Shown here: positions 1-10,979 of the stretch, one piece after another
Numbering within the stretch: the first letter of the stretch is position 1
Layout of the letters: the number at the start of each line of letters is the position of its first letter
Origin: Bacillus sp. FJAT-27445
GTDB lineage: Bacteria; Bacillota; Bacilli; Bacillales; Cytobacillaceae
Length of the DNA stretch: 34,731 nucleotides
Reading direction: 5' to 3'
Assembly (NCBI RefSeq): GCF_001510665.1
Contig: NZ_LMTI01000003.1
Span: forward strand, 1 to 34,731
Position numbers and translations under genes: made by a program
The notes under the pieces: generated by a model
What the model was told of the DNA's origin: nothing
Databases searched by the model: none
Seen by the model: only the letters and a program-made list of their open reading frames with translations

Positions 1-16
1 GTGATCCGAAGATCAC
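1..16 (-). other. UUCG-tetraloop hairpin in the rRNA operon leader
   Basis: Read on the minus strand, six bases GTGATC and their complement GATCAC enclose a TTCG loop, giving a perfect 6-bp stem with a very stable UUCG tetraloop. It lies downstream of boxA in the leader that should run into a 16S gene beyond the left edge. A role in leader processing or folding is an inference. Confidence 0.5.
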
Positions 17-48
17 TATAATATTGTTTGTTGACGCTTGTTTGTTTA

Positions 49-62
49 GTTTTCAAAGAGCA
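49..62 (-). promoter_or_regulatory. boxA-like rRNA antitermination element
   Basis: The minus strand reads TGCTCTTTGAAAAC. This is the boxA-type sequence commonly found in Bacillus rRNA leaders shortly before 16S rRNA, where NusB and S10 load for antitermination. Its place downstream of two strong promoters and after gyrA matches the rrnO operon position in B. subtilis. The 16S gene itself is outside the window. Confidence 0.7.
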
Positions 63-86
63 ATGTTCGCTAACAGCGACTTTAAT

Positions 87-115
87 AATATAACATATCA
101 ACTAGGCTCCGTCAA
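87..115 (-). promoter_or_regulatory. rRNA operon promoter P2
   Basis: On the minus strand, -35 TTGACG (110-115) and -10 TATATT (87-92) are separated by exactly 17 bp. It is the downstream member of a tandem pair that points at the boxA leader, as is usual for Bacillus rRNA operons. Confidence 0.75.
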
Positions 116-171
116 CACTTTTTTTAAAGTTTTCAACGTGTTTGTGTTAACAATCCCAGCCGACCTTTGTG

Positions 172-200
172 ATTATATCAGCATCCAATCGAACAGGCAA
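172..200 (-). promoter_or_regulatory. rRNA operon promoter P1
   Basis: On the minus strand, -35 TTGCCT (195-200) and a perfect -10 TATAAT (172-177) are separated by 17 bp. It lies about 85 bp upstream of the second promoter. Tandem sigma-A promoters are typical of rrn operons. Confidence 0.7.
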
Positions 201-302
201 TCCTTTTTAAAACTGCAAGTTATTTCTGATAATTCTCACTTGCTAAGTGTCTCACTAAAGGTTCTTAATCACAAAATAGGAACCAGTGGTATTGAATAAA
301 CC

Positions 303-342
303 AAAATAAAAAACCGGAAAGCCTTCGCAGAGGCTTTCCGGT
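303..342 (-). terminator. gyrA terminator
   Basis: A perfect 12-bp stem (313-324 paired with 331-342) with a 6-nt loop is followed on the minus strand by a T-rich run. It lies about 30 bp after the gyrA stop and separates gyrA from the rRNA promoters. Confidence 0.9.
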
Positions 343-373
343 ACATTTAAAGCAGTTTGATCTAGAACTTATT

Positions 374-2962
374 TTATTCCTCGTCAGTTTCATCATCGGA
401 TGCAGATTCCGAATTCCCGACAGGTTCATCCATCTCAACTACTTCGGTTACAACAATTGTATCATCTGGATGTGAGGCTTCAACAATTGGGCCGCTGAAA
501 TCTGACTCTTCCCCATCCATTTCTTCCTCTTCTTCTTCCCTCTCAACTTTTGCTACGGTTGCAACACTTTCATTTTCCTTAATATTAATCAGCTTAACAC
601 CGATTGTATTACGGCCAACTTTCGAAATGCTGTCTACCGGAATTCGGATAAGTACCCCGCCAGTAGTAATCAGCATCAAATCTTCTTCACCCGTAACAGT
701 TTTCATTGAAACGAGGTCTCCGTTCCGTTCCGTAACATTGGCAGTCTTGATCCCTTTACCGCCTCGGCCTTGAATCCGGTATTCAGCTGCGGCCGTCCGC
801 TTTCCATAACCTTTGGTTGTCACTACCAGGACATCCGTATCTTCTTCAAGCACTTCCATCCCAATAACTTCATCTTCCTTATCAAGTGTTATGCCTTTCA
901 CGCCGGTAGCTGTTCTTCCCATTGTCCTGACATCTGTTTCCGCGAACCGAATCTGCATTCCTTTTTTCGTAGCTATGACGATTTGCTTGCTGCCGTCTGT
1001 CATCCGGACAGAAATCAATTCATCTCCTTCACGAAGGTTCAGTGCGATAAGCCCGTTGTTTCGGATATGCGCAAATGAAGTAAGCGGTGAACGTTTAGAG
1101 ATACCTTCTTTGGTCGTAAAGAATAGGAACCAGTCATCAACAAATTCGTCGACCGGGATTATCGCATTGATCCATTCTCCCTTTTCAATGCCTAGAAGGT
1201 TAATGATCGGGAGTCCTTTGGCCGTACGGCTGAATTCAGGAATTTCATACCCTTTGGCTCGATAGACCTTTCCTTTGTTCGTAAAGAATAGAATCGTATC
1301 ATGGGTTGACGTTGTAATCAGCTGCTCAACGAAATCATCTTCATTTGTGCCCATTCCCTGGATTCCGCGCCCACCGCGTTTTTGCGCACGGTAAGTAGAA
1401 ACTGGAAGGCGTTTAATGTAGCCATTATGGGTAAGTGTAAGAACAACAGTTTCGCGGGGAATTAAATCTTCATCCTCAATGTTTTCAATTCCGCCAGCCA
1501 CTATCTCAGTACGTCTGTTATCGTTAAATCGCTCTTTAATCTCAAGCAGCTCTTCGCGGATGATTTCAAGTATTTTTTCTTCATCGGCAAGGATTGCTTT
1601 CAGTTCTCCGATTAACGCCATTAAGCTTTGGAATTCTTCTTCTATCTTTTCTCTTTCAAGTCCGGTAAGGCGCTGCAGCCTCATATCGAGAATAGCTTGG
1701 GCCTGCTTATCAGATAGGTTGAAAGTGGACATCAACCCATCCCTGGCAATATCGGTTGTCCTGGAGGAGCGGATAAGCGAAATGACCGCGTCAAGATTAT
1801 CAAGGGCGATCCGCAAGCCTTCGAGGATATGGGCTCTTGCTTCTGCTTTACGAAGCTCAAACTCTGTCCTGCGTCGAATAACCACTTGTTGGTGGCTTAA
1901 ATAGTAATTCAGGCATTGCTTCAGGTTTAATACCTTTGGCTGCCCATCTACCAAAGCAAGTGTATTTATCCCAAAGGTTGTCTGAAGGGCAGTCTGCTTG
2001 TATAAATTGTTCAAAAGGACATTCGCATTCGCGTCTTTTCTTACCTCAATGTATATCCGCATACCATTACGGTCAGATTCATCACGGAGATCCGTTATGC
2101 CGTCAATCCTTTTATCTCGTACAAGCTCGGCAATTTTTTCAATCAGCCTTGCCTTGTTTACTTGGTAAGGCAATTCTTTTACAATGATTACTTCTTTGCC
2201 ATTTTTCAGTTGTTCAATTTCGACTTTTGCCCTAAGGGTGATGGATCCGCGGCCACTTTCGTATGCCTTGCGAATCCCACTCCGGCCAATGATGATCCCG
2301 CCAGTTGGAAAATCAGGGCCTGGAATTATCTCCATCAACTCAGGGATTGAAATATCCGGATCCTTGCTGATCGCCAAAACCCCATCAATGACCTCACCAA
2401 GCTGGTGGGGAGGGATATTTGTCGCCATTCCAACGGCAATCCCAGTTGTACCGTTTACAAGTAGGTTCGGGAATCGGGCTGGAAGGACAACAGGCTCTCT
2501 TTCTTCGCCATCGTAGTTGTCCTGATAATCAATTGTGTCCTTGTTGATGTCCCTTAAGAGTTCCATCGAGATTTTCGACATTCTTGATTCCGTGTAACGC
2601 ATGGCCGCAGCCGCATCACCATCTACTGATCCGAAGTTTCCGTGTCCATCAACGAGCATATAGCGAAAGTTGAAGTCCTGGGCCATCCGAACCATTGTTT
2701 CATAAACGGCTGAATCCCCGTGGGGGTGGTATTTACCAATAACATCCCCAACAATACGCGCAGATTTCTTATATGGTTTATCAGAGTGCATCCCGAGGTC
2801 ATGCATTGCATAAAGGATACGTCTATGTACCGGCTTCAGGCCGTCCCGGACATCAGGAAGGGCACGTGAAACAATAACACTCATTGCATAGTCCAGGAAG
2901 GAAGATTTCATTTCCTGGCTAATATTTATTTCCCTTATTCGGGGGTTTTCATAATCAGCCAT
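374..2962 (-). CDS. gyrA: DNA gyrase subunit A
   Basis: This is the breakage-reunion subunit of DNA gyrase; with GyrB it introduces negative supercoils using ATP. The catalytic tyrosine is Tyr123, in the motif AAMRYTE. The quinolone-resistance region reads GDSAVYE (82-88), with the sensitive-type Ser84 and Glu88. The GyrA-box that wraps DNA in the C-terminal beta-pinwheel is QKRGGRG (527-533). At 862 residues it is about 40 longer than B. subtilis GyrA. The extra length is a strongly acidic tail from about residue 807, with 25 Asp or Glu in the last 56 positions. The ATG has a GGAGGT ribosome-binding site (2969-2974). It follows gyrB across a gap of about 125 bp and is the last gene before the rRNA operon. 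Confidence 0.98.
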   Translation of the reverse strand: MADYENPRIREINISQEMKSSFLDYAMSVIVSRALPDVRDGLKPVHRRILYAMHDLGMHSDKPYKKSARIVGDVIGKYHPHGDSAVYETMVRMAQDFNFRYMLVDGHGNFGSVDGDAAAAMRYTESRMSKISMELLRDINKDTIDYQDNYDGEEREPVVLPARFPNLLVNGTTGIAVGMATNIPPHQLGEVIDGVLAISKDPDISIPELMEIIPGPDFPTGGIIIGRSGIRKAYESGRGSITLRAKVEIEQLKNGKEVIIVKELPYQVNKARLIEKIAELVRDKRIDGITDLRDESDRNGMRIYIEVRKDANANVLLNNLYKQTALQTTFGINTLALVDGQPKVLNLKQCLNYYLSHQQVVIRRRTEFELRKAEARAHILEGLRIALDNLDAVISLIRSSRTTDIARDGLMSTFNLSDKQAQAILDMRLQRLTGLEREKIEEEFQSLMALIGELKAILADEEKILEIIREELLEIKERFNDNRRTEIVAGGIENIEDEDLIPRETVVLTLTHNGYIKRLPVSTYRAQKRGGRGIQGMGTNEDDFVEQLITTSTHDTILFFTNKGKVYRAKGYEIPEFSRTAKGLPIINLLGIEKGEWINAIIPVDEFVDDWFLFFTTKEGISKRSPLTSFAHIRNNGLIALNLREGDELISVRMTDGSKQIVIATKKGMQIRFAETDVRTMGRTATGVKGITLDKEDEVIGMEVLEEDTDVLVVTTKGYGKRTAAAEYRIQGRGGKGIKTANVTERNGDLVSMKTVTGEEDLMLITTGGVLIRIPVDSISKVGRNTIGVKLINIKENESVATVAKVEREEEEEEMDGEESDFSGPIVEASHPDDTIVVTEVVEMDEPVGNSESASDDETDEE

Positions 2963-3019
2963 CAGATTACCTCCATTAGGGACTGGCCTAATACATGTTC
3001 TGCGCCAGGGTGCCCTAAA

Positions 3020-3059
3020 TTAATTACAAAAGCAGGATAGATTCCTCTATCCTGGCTTT
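3020..3059 (-). terminator. hairpin between gyrB and gyrA
   Basis: A 7-bp stem (3034-3040 with 3047-3053) is extended by further pairs around a one-base bulge and is followed on the minus strand by TTTTGTAATT. It could be a partial terminator limiting read-through from gyrB into gyrA. The T tract is short, so termination is probably incomplete. Confidence 0.5.
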
Positions 3060-3087
3060 CAGATTGATCTTTTCATTTGCAAAAAGC

Positions 3088-5055
<1,968 letters not shown>

Positions 5056-5071
5056 TTATATAAAGTCCATG

Positions 5072-5302
5072 TTAAAAGTCATGAATGCCCGTTCGGGCTG
5101 AACGTTTTTTTAATGTGCTTGAGGCGAGAGGGGAAAGATAGACTTCTTTTCCAGTAACCACAACTGACTTAAAAGGGCCCTTCGACAAATTGGTCACCTG
5201 GGCGGATTCAGCCAAATTTGAAATACCAGCACTTTCCTTATCGATAATGGCAATAATATCCCTAGCCCTAATCATATGGTCTTCCCCAATATGGATGTAC
5301 AT
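5072..5302 (-). CDS. remB: RemB (YaaB), RemA-like regulatory protein
   Basis: This 76-residue protein matches B. subtilis YaaB/RemB in size, position between recF and gyrB, and N-terminus (MYIHIGEDHMI). In B. subtilis RemA and RemB are small DNA-binding regulators linked to biofilm-matrix gene expression; the family belongs with DUF370. A short hydrophobic beta-rich N-terminus precedes a basic tail containing KKRSAR. It lies 9 nt after recF, so it is probably cotranscribed with recF, yaaA and possibly gyrB. The family assignment rests on synteny and similarity; a matrix function here is inferred. Confidence 0.85.
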   Translation of the reverse strand: MYIHIGEDHMIRARDIIAIIDKESAGISNLAESAQVTNLSKGPFKSVVVTGKEVYLSPLASSTLKKRSARTGIHDF

Positions 5303-5311
5303 TCAACCGCC

Positions 5312-6430
5312 TCAATTCCTGCGTATAATCTCTCCTGAACTGACTATGAAGGTCGAAGCTTCCTTGATTGTCTGGTGATCAATTCCCTCCACGCTCGTTG
5401 TCGTCACAAATGTTTGGACCTTCCCGAGGATTGTATTAAGAAGATGTGACTGCCGATGCTCGTCAAGCTCGGACAGTACATCATCCAAAAGCAGGATTGG
5501 ATATTCGCCAATTTCGGAATTAATCAATTCAATTTCAGCCAGTTTCACGGATAAAGCTGTTGTCCGCTGCTGGCCCTGTGAGCCGAATGTCTGGACATCA
5601 CGCCCGTTGACGTGGAAAAGGACATCATCGCGGTGAGGGCCGAAAAGAGTTGTCCCCCGTTCGATTTCCCTTGATTTCACCTTTGTGAATTTATCTTCAA
5701 ATACCCCTATCATTTTCGACAAATCCTGGCTTTCTAATACATTCACAGAAGGGGAGTAGTGTATTTCCAGTGTTTCTATTCCTCTTGAAATTCCTTTGTG
5801 GAGGGGCTGGGCCCATTTCTCCAGAATCCTAAGGAATTCAAAGCGTTTCGCGGTAATCCTGACCGCAGCCTGGATAAATTGTTCAGTGAGGATGTCCAGC
5901 ATTGTTTCGTCACTGGTTTTTTTGATTTGCAGCATTTTTAAATAATGGTTGCGCTGCTGCAGTATTTTTAAATATTGGCTGACACCGTGCAAATAGACAG
6001 GCGAAACTTGTCCAATCTCCATATCTATGAAACGCCGCCTGACCTGGGGGCTGCCTTTTACAAGGTTCAGGTCTTCAGGAGCGAACATGACAACATTCAT
6101 ATTTCCTACATACTGACTTAGCCTCTGCTGCTCGATATGGTTGCACCAGGCTTTTTTGCCTTTTTTCGAGATGACGAGCTGCATTGGGACGGAGCCATGT
6201 TTCCGTTTGATCCGCCCTTCTATTTTAGCATAATCCGAATCCCAGCGAATAAGATCTTTATCATTCGAGGTCCGGTGCGACTTTGCCATTGCCAGAACAT
6301 AGATAGATTCCATGAGATTTGTTTTTCCCTGGGCGTTTTCCCCCAGGATCACATTTACCTTGTTCTCAAAATCAATTTCAAGGCTCTCATAATTCCGATA
6401 TTTTTTTAAAGCCAGCTTCTCAATATACAT
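5312..6430 (-). CDS. recF: DNA replication/repair protein RecF
   Basis: RecF is an SMC-like ATPase that acts with RecO and RecR to load RecA at single-strand gaps and stalled forks. The Walker A motif GENAQGKT is at residues 30-37. The C-terminal half has the ABC-type signature region around [12 protein letters not shown] and a Walker B with D-loop, [11 protein letters not shown]. The 372-residue length is normal for the family. It begins 11 nt after yaaA and ends 9 nt before remB, consistent with one operon. Nothing is missing or broken. Confidence 0.97.
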   Translation of the reverse strand: MYIEKLALKKYRNYESLEIDFENKVNVILGENAQGKTNLMESIYVLAMAKSHRTSNDKDLIRWDSDYAKIEGRIKRKHGSVPMQLVISKKGKKAWCNHIEQQRLSQYVGNMNVVMFAPEDLNLVKGSPQVRRRFIDMEIGQVSPVYLHGVSQYLKILQQRNHYLKMLQIKKTSDETMLDILTEQFIQAAVRITAKRFEFLRILEKWAQPLHKGISRGIETLEIHYSPSVNVLESQDLSKMIGVFEDKFTKVKSREIERGTTLFGPHRDDVLFHVNGRDVQTFGSQGQQRTTALSVKLAEIELINSEIGEYPILLLDDVLSELDEHRQSHLLNTILGKVQTFVTTTSVEGIDHQTIKEASTFIVSSGEIIRRN

Positions 6431-6441
6431 AACAACATCCC

Positions 6442-6660
6442 TTAAGCCTGTTCAAGGGTAAATTCACCAAATTCGGGAATCGATACTTTGTCTCCAGCCC
6501 TGAGTTTTCTTCCTCTTCTTTGGTCCTGTTCTCCGTTGATAAATACTTCATGCTCCCCAAGGAACCATTTGGCCATTCCGCCAGTCTGAATTACCTCAGC
6601 AAGCTTTAGAAACTGGCCCAGCGTGATGTAGTCGGTATCGATTTTTATCTCTACTGGCAT
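6442..6660 (-). CDS. yaaA: S4-domain RNA-binding protein YaaA
   Basis: This 72-residue S4-domain protein is the conserved small gene between dnaN and recF in Bacillaceae. The core [17 protein letters not shown] and the [10 protein letters not shown] turn are typical of S4-type RNA-binding folds; homologues are implicated in ribosome assembly. Two starts are possible. A GTG at 6669 would add three residues but has a weak ribosome-binding site. The ATG at 6660 aligns exactly with the B. subtilis N-terminus but has its GAGGT unusually close. The ATG is chosen on homology. Confidence 0.88.
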   Translation of the reverse strand: MPVEIKIDTDYITLGQFLKLAEVIQTGGMAKWFLGEHEVFINGEQDQRRGRKLRAGDKVSIPEFGEFTLEQA

Positions 6661-6935
6661 GTACCTCACTCTTTTCTAAAAGAAAATAGCTATATCTTTT
6701 TCAAATAAGCTGAAACGGCAAAATTTACATTTACAATTTAAAGTATCTAATACTTTATTTTACTAAAAAAACCGGCAAGATACAAAGATTACAGAGAAAT
6801 AACACTTTTCCAACCGTTTATGGCCTTTAATTACCAAAATCCACAGTAATTTGTTGATTTCTCTCTTTCATAGATCATTTTTTAGAAAAGAAAGCTGCCA
6901 GTCCCCTGGCAGCTTTCAAGTCGTGCTATTGAAAA
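6661..6935. other. dnaN-yaaA intergenic stretch
   Basis: This AT-rich spacer of about 275 bp holds the dnaN terminator at its right end. No convincing sigma-A promoter for yaaA-recF-remB-gyrB was found on the minus strand. The operon must start from a promoter that diverges from consensus, or from read-through. Confidence 0.4.
6881..6916 (-). terminator. dnaN terminator
   Basis: A perfect 10-bp stem (6891-6900 with 6907-6916) is followed on the minus strand by CTTTTCTAAAAAA. It lies 20 bp after the dnaN stop, so dnaA-dnaN transcription probably ends or is reduced here. Confidence 0.85.
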
Positions 6936-8072
6936 TTAGTATGTTCTTACTGGCAGAATCAGCTGGAGTGTCGATTCATCATGAAGCGGACGGATGACGA
7001 ACGGTCTCATAGCTCCTGTAAAACTAACTTTTATATCGGTGCCTTCAAGTGCTTTTAACGCATCCATCATATATTTTGCACTAAAGGATATTTTTAATTC
7101 TTCACCTTCAACAGCCTGGCTTTGGATTTCCTCCACAACTTTACCGATTTCCGGGGTATTGGAGGAAACTTCCACAATTCCATCTCCCAGGGTTGAGAAT
7201 TTGACAACGTTGTTTCGTCCTTCTTTTGCAAGCAGCGATGCTCTGTCAATCGCATGGAGGAAATCCTTTGTATGGACGACAACATCCGTTTTGCTTTCTT
7301 GCGGAATGAGCCTTGATGTATCAGGGTAATTTCCTTCAAGAAGCCTTGAGAAGAAGAGCAGGTTCTTTGCTTTGAACAATACCTGGTTATCGGTAATGAC
7401 GATATCAATAGGCTCACTTGTATCAGCAATGATTTTGCTCAGTTCGTTCAAGCTTTTTCCCGGTATGACAACATTATAGGACTCATTGTTCTCAGTTTCG
7501 ACTTTTGCCTTTCGCAATGCAAGGCGGTGTGAATCTGTTGCAATACAGATCAGTTCATTATTTTCAGCCTTCCAGTTTACACCTGTCAAGATAGGGCGTG
7601 TTTCTGACACGGACACTGCAAATACGGTTTGCCTGATCATCGCTTTCAGCAAATCTGCTGGAATTCGGAACTTGCTGTTTTCTTCCACCTGCGGCAGGTG
7701 CGGATATTCTTCCGCATCCAGGCCATTCAGGTTAAATTCAGATTTCCCTGACCTGATGACTGTTTGCAAATGGTTTTGAACTTCAATCTCTACTGTATCG
7801 GTAGGAAGTTTTTTGACGATTTCACTGAAAAATTTCGCCTGAAGGACAATCGCCCCTGTTTGTTTGATTTCAACAATTTCATCGCCGTTCTCTTCTTTTG
7901 GGATAAACGATTCAATCGAAATGTCGGAATCGCTTCCTGTCAAAGTTACTCCTTCTGTACTCGCTACAATTTTTATGCCAGTCAAGATTGGAATGGTTGT
8001 TCTTGACGTTACTGCTTTCATAACATCATTTACGCTTTGGACAAGATAGTCGCGCTGGATACTGAATTTCAT
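6936..8072 (-). CDS. dnaN: DNA polymerase III beta subunit (sliding clamp)
   Basis: DnaN forms the ring-shaped processivity clamp that tethers replicative polymerase and also binds MutS, YabA and other partners. The 378-residue length and three-fold clamp architecture match the family. It starts MKFSIQRDYL and ends with the typical LILPVRTY. The ATG follows a GGGGGA ribosome-binding site. It lies downstream of dnaA across a 184-bp gap that holds the second half of oriC, and a strong terminator follows it. Confidence 0.98.
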   Translation of the reverse strand: MKFSIQRDYLVQSVNDVMKAVTSRTTIPILTGIKIVASTEGVTLTGSDSDISIESFIPKEENGDEIVEIKQTGAIVLQAKFFSEIVKKLPTDTVEIEVQNHLQTVIRSGKSEFNLNGLDAEEYPHLPQVEENSKFRIPADLLKAMIRQTVFAVSVSETRPILTGVNWKAENNELICIATDSHRLALRKAKVETENNESYNVVIPGKSLNELSKIIADTSEPIDIVITDNQVLFKAKNLLFFSRLLEGNYPDTSRLIPQESKTDVVVHTKDFLHAIDRASLLAKEGRNNVVKFSTLGDGIVEVSSNTPEIGKVVEEIQSQAVEGEELKISFSAKYMMDALKALEGTDIKVSFTGAMRPFVIRPLHDESTLQLILPVRTY

Positions 8073-8096
8073 CTTTATTCCCCCGATTCATGCATA

Positions 8097-8250
8097 TTTT
8101 TTTACAAAGATAATATATTAATAAGTTCTTTAAAAAACAGTAGAAGTACTAGTAGGGCCTGTGGGTTTGTGGATAACTCCATTATTAAAAGGAAAGACAG
8201 TCTATCCACATGTGGACAGACTGTGTGCAACCTCTACGGAGTTATCAACA
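8097..8250. other. oriC, dnaA-dnaN part: unwinding region, DnaA-trio element and DnaA boxes
   Basis: DnaA-box consensus is TTATNCACA. A perfect box lies at 8168-8176 (reverse orientation), with near matches at 8202-8210, 8211-8219 (reverse) and 8242-8250. Next to the perfect box is a short GC-rich stretch (8156-8165). Five triplets follow at 8141-8155, TAG-AAG-TAC-TAG-TAG, which match the DnaA-trio arrangement known at B. subtilis oriC. Beyond them is a strongly AT-rich segment (8097-8138), the expected unwinding element. This agrees with the incC part of the B. subtilis bipartite origin. Confidence 0.88.
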
Positions 8251-8256
8251 AAAAGG

Positions 8257-9603
8257 CTAAACTTTCAACATCTCATTCAGCTCTTTGACTTGCTTTTGGA
8301 GCTGGGGATCAGAAGTGAGCAGCTTGGAAATCTTTTCGTGGGCATGGATTACCGTCGTATGGTCCCTGCCTCCGAATTCTTCACCAATTTTCGGAAGGGA
8401 GAAATCGGTAAGTTCACGTGACAGGTACATTGCTACCTGGCGAGGGAATGCGACGGTTCTAGTCCGCTTTCTAGCTTTGAAATCCTCCAGCTTGATGTTG
8501 AATTGCTGGCCGACAGCTTTTTGGATATCAAGAATCGTGACGATTTTCGGCTTCGAGCTAGGAATAATATCCTTCAATGCCTCAGCGGCAAGATCAGCGT
8601 TAATATCCTTATTTATTAAGGAGGAGTAGGCGACAACCCGGATGAGGGCACCTTCGAGTTCCCTAATATTCGAGTCGATTTGGTTGGCAATATACAGCAT
8701 TACTTCATTTGGAATGTCAAGGCCTTCCGCTTTAGCCTTTTTGCGGAGGATGGCGATCCGCGTCTCAAGGTCAGGTGGGGTGATGTCAGTAATCAAGCCC
8801 CATTCGAATCTGGAACGAAGCCGATCCTCGAGTGTCGGAATCTCCTTCGGCGGCCGGTCACTCGAAATGATGATTTGTTTGCTTTCCTCATGCAGGGTAT
8901 TGAATGTATGGAAAAACTCTTCCTGCGTTGATTCTTTTCCAGCAAGAAATTGAATATCATCAATAAGTAGGACGTCAACTTTTCGATATTTATTCCTGAA
9001 TTCAATTGCCTTGTTATCACGGATTGAATTAATGAATTCATTTGTGAATTTCTCGGAAGAAAGATAAACCACTTTTGCAGATGGATTATGTTCAAGTACA
9101 TAGTGCCCGATTGCATGCATCAAGTGTGTCTTTCCAAGGCCGACCCCTCCATAGATGAAAAGGGGGTTATAGGCTTTTGCCGGCGCTTCCGCAACTGCAA
9201 GTGAAGCGGCATGGGCGAAACGGTTTCCCGATCCAATGACAAACGTATCAAACGTATACTTCGGGTTCAGCATAGTTTGAGGAATATCATTGTTTTCTTC
9301 ATCCCTTTTTAGCCTTTTTTTCGGAGTGGAAAGTTCATGCTCCTCACCGTTTTTCACTTGAGGAATAATAAATTTAACTTCCAGTTCTTCACCGGTAATA
9401 TCATAAAGGATTCCTGATATCAATTGGGCATACCGTTCTTCAAGCCAGTCCCTGGCGAATTCATTCGGAGCAGTAACAACAAGGGTATTTCCCTGCAGTG
9501 AATGCGCCTTTGTTGATTTAAGCCATGTATCGAAGCTGGGCTTGCTAATCTTGGTTTCGATTGTAGCCAAGGCCGCATTCCAAAGGTCCGCAATATTTTC
9601 CAA
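8257..9603 (-). CDS. dnaA: chromosomal replication initiator DnaA
   Basis: DnaA binds DnaA boxes as an ATP-bound oligomer, melts oriC and recruits the helicase loader. Domain I (about 1-80) carries the conserved [11 protein letters not shown]. The AAA+ domain has Walker A GGVGLGKT (152-159) and Walker B LLIDDIQ (212-218). Domain IV has the DNA-binding signature [11 protein letters not shown] (411-421). The 448-residue length is normal. The start codon is TTG at 9603: the protein then begins MENIADLW like B. subtilis DnaA, and a GGAGG ribosome-binding site lies 8 nt upstream. It is flanked on both sides by DnaA-box clusters, which allows autoregulation. Confidence 0.98.
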   Translation of the reverse strand: MENIADLWNAALATIETKISKPSFDTWLKSTKAHSLQGNTLVVTAPNEFARDWLEERYAQLISGILYDITGEELEVKFIIPQVKNGEEHELSTPKKRLKRDEENNDIPQTMLNPKYTFDTFVIGSGNRFAHAASLAVAEAPAKAYNPLFIYGGVGLGKTHLMHAIGHYVLEHNPSAKVVYLSSEKFTNEFINSIRDNKAIEFRNKYRKVDVLLIDDIQFLAGKESTQEEFFHTFNTLHEESKQIIISSDRPPKEIPTLEDRLRSRFEWGLITDITPPDLETRIAILRKKAKAEGLDIPNEVMLYIANQIDSNIRELEGALIRVVAYSSLINKDINADLAAEALKDIIPSSKPKIVTILDIQKAVGQQFNIKLEDFKARKRTRTVAFPRQVAMYLSRELTDFSLPKIGEEFGGRDHTTVIHAHEKISKLLTSDPQLQKQVKELNEMLKV

Positions 9604-9680
9604 CTAGTTTCCCTCCCTCTTTTAGTCTAAAACTCTCTGAATTGTACGCCTTCTTGTATGTTTGTTGAATATTTGAGCAG

Positions 9681-9719
9681 GTTATACAAGCTGTATAACT
9701 CGATTGAATAAATATTCAA
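9681..9719 (-). promoter_or_regulatory. probable dnaA promoter overlapped by two dyads
   Basis: On the minus strand, TTGAAT (9714-9719) and TATACA (9692-9697) are spaced by 16 bp and could be the dnaA promoter, about 90 bp before the start. Two dyads overlap it. One has 8-bp perfect arms with a 3-bp centre (9681-9699). The other has 7-bp perfect arms with a 2-bp centre (9704-9719). One covers the -10 and the other the -35. This could be an operator or mRNA structure, and the promoter assignment itself is tentative. Confidence 0.5.
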
Positions 9720-9785
9720 GGTGATGGATTTGTGGAAAAACATATTATAAGGAAAGAATAAGAGGTTTCGACAATATCCACGGCT

Positions 9786-10048
9786 TGTGGACAAGTTTTT
9801 ACAACGGTGTGGAATAACCTGTCCACATCTTATCCACAACCTGTGGACATCTAAATTGTCCACATTGATTTATTAGAAGTGAAAACACAACTATAATAAC
9901 AAATAAAAGTAAGCGGCGCAATGGGTTTAAATAATTATCCACAAGAACCGCTTTTATCCAGGTTTCATTTATCCACAATACTAGGGTATGTGAAAAACTT
10001 GTCAATAAGCAAGGGAGAAAGTAAAAAAAATGTCGGAAATTATCCACA
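9786..10048. other. oriC, DnaA-box cluster upstream of dnaA
   Basis: Perfect TTATCCACA boxes lie at 9830-9838, 9935-9943, 9969-9977 and 10040-10048. Near matches lie at 9786-9794 (reverse), 9819-9827, 9842-9850 (reverse) and 9856-9864. The density and the dnaA-rpmH location correspond to the upstream half of the B. subtilis origin. The rest of the 9604-10272 gap holds the dnaA promoter region on one side and the rpmH promoter on the other. Confidence 0.92.
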
Positions 10049-10160
10049 GGGGATAATTTGATAATATTTTTTACAAAGGAGCAGGACAATTTCGAAAAAA
10101 GATACAGAAACGATCGAACAGCCTTGGCGGCTGGAAGAAGCATGAAATCAGAAACAGTAG

Positions 10161-10190
10161 TTGACAACATCCCTGGTGCATCTCTATAAT
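10161..10190 (+). promoter_or_regulatory. rpmH-rnpA promoter
   Basis: A perfect -35 TTGACA (10161-10166) and a perfect -10 TATAAT (10185-10190) are separated by 18 bp, about 80 bp before rpmH. It diverges from dnaA and is among the strongest-looking sigma-A promoters in the window. Confidence 0.88.
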
Positions 10191-10272
10191 AATTAAGACT
10201 GTCTTTACCAAGCGTAAATTGAATGCAAGCTAGACTGTCCATATAAGCAATTCCTCAGGGAGGTGTTACACG

Positions 10273-10407
10273 ATGAAAAGGACATACCAGCCAAAGAAAA
10301 GAAAGCATAGTAAAGTTCACGGTTTCCGCAGCCGTATGAGCTCAGCGACAGGACGCAGGGTTCTTGCGCGCCGCCGCCAAAAAGGAAGAAAAGTATTATC
10401 AGCTTAG
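10273..10407 (+). CDS. rpmH: 50S ribosomal protein L34
   Basis: This 44-residue, highly basic protein starts [18 protein letters not shown] and ends GRKVLSA, the complete L34 sequence pattern. An AGGTG ribosome-binding site precedes the ATG. L34 is a small 23S-binding protein of the large subunit. The rpmH-rnpA pair next to dnaA is conserved in most bacteria. A hairpin immediately after the stop probably lowers transcription into rnpA, keeping RnpA scarce relative to L34. Confidence 0.97.
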   Translation: MKRTYQPKKRKHSKVHGFRSRMSSATGRRVLARRRQKGRKVLSA

Positions 10408-10436
10408 GCCACTGACCGTCTCAGTGGTCTTTTTTC
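10407..10436 (+). terminator. rpmH terminator/attenuator before rnpA
   Basis: A 7-bp stem (10409-10415 with 10421-10427), extended by wobble pairs, with a 5-nt loop is followed by TCTTTTTTCT. It starts at the rpmH stop codon. Partial termination would explain unequal output of the two genes. Confidence 0.8.
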
Positions 10437-10625
10437 TATTGAAAACGAAGTCGATTTTCTCTTCGTGCTCACCCAAAACCACTCTCAGACTCTTAAATGA
10501 GTTGTATTTTTTAATAATCGGCCTTTTAATTTCCGCTGCCGCTGTCCAGAATAACAGGCGGCGGCAACGGATAGGATGACTTTAAGAGGTGGCAGCCACC
10601 AGTGGCGCAGATTGAAGGTGAAGTC

Positions 10626-10979
10626 ATGAAAAAAGAATTCAGGATAAAAAAAAATAAAGAGTTCCAAGAAGCCTTTAAAAAGGGGCGCTCGACTGCAAAT
10701 CGGCAGTTTATAGTCTACATTTTGAAAAAAGAAGAGCAGCCTTCATTCCGGATCGGCTTATCGGTAAGCAAAAAAGTCGGAAATGCCGTGGTCCGAAACC
10801 GGATCAAGCGATACATAAGGCAATCCATTTTTGAAATGAAGGATGGGCTAGCTGAGGGCATTGACTATGTAATCATTGCCAGAAAGCCTGCTTCGGAAAT
10901 GGAATTTCTTGAGGTGAAAAAGAGCCTTGCCCATGTCTTGAAGCTTGCAAAAGTGTTAAAGAGGAACTTTCCTGTCTAA
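10626..10979 (+). CDS. rnpA: ribonuclease P protein component
   Basis: RnpA is the protein cofactor of RNase P, which trims the 5' leader of precursor tRNAs. The RNR motif region [12 protein letters not shown] and the ANRQF segment are the conserved RNA-contacting parts. The ATG at 10626 is preferred over a GTG eight codons upstream: an AAGGTGA ribosome-binding site sits just before it, and the resulting 117 residues match the family length. It lies downstream of rpmH. Confidence 0.96.
   Translation: MKKEFRIKKNKEFQEAFKKGRSTANRQFIVYILKKEEQPSFRIGLSVSKKVGNAVVRNRIKRYIRQSIFEMKDGLAEGIDYVIIARKPASEMEFLEVKKSLAHVLKLAKVLKRNFPV

Noticed and set aside
813-1265. Plus-strand open frame opposite gyrA as a gene
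   Set aside because: It lies wholly antisense to conserved gyrA codons, has no ribosome-binding site and no recognisable protein pattern.
8413-8421. TTCACGTGA inside dnaA as a parS site
   Set aside because: Only the 9-bp core plus one flanking base match; the outer positions of the 16-bp palindrome are wrong, so it is probably coding coincidence.
9799-10242. Minus-strand frame of about 147 codons across the dnaA-rpmH gap
   Set aside because: It runs through the DnaA-box cluster and rpmH promoter and its composition reflects repeated DnaA boxes; it is not a plausible gene.
10364-10579. Plus-strand frame overlapping the end of rpmH
   Set aside because: It overlaps rpmH out of frame, crosses the terminator and lacks a ribosome-binding site.
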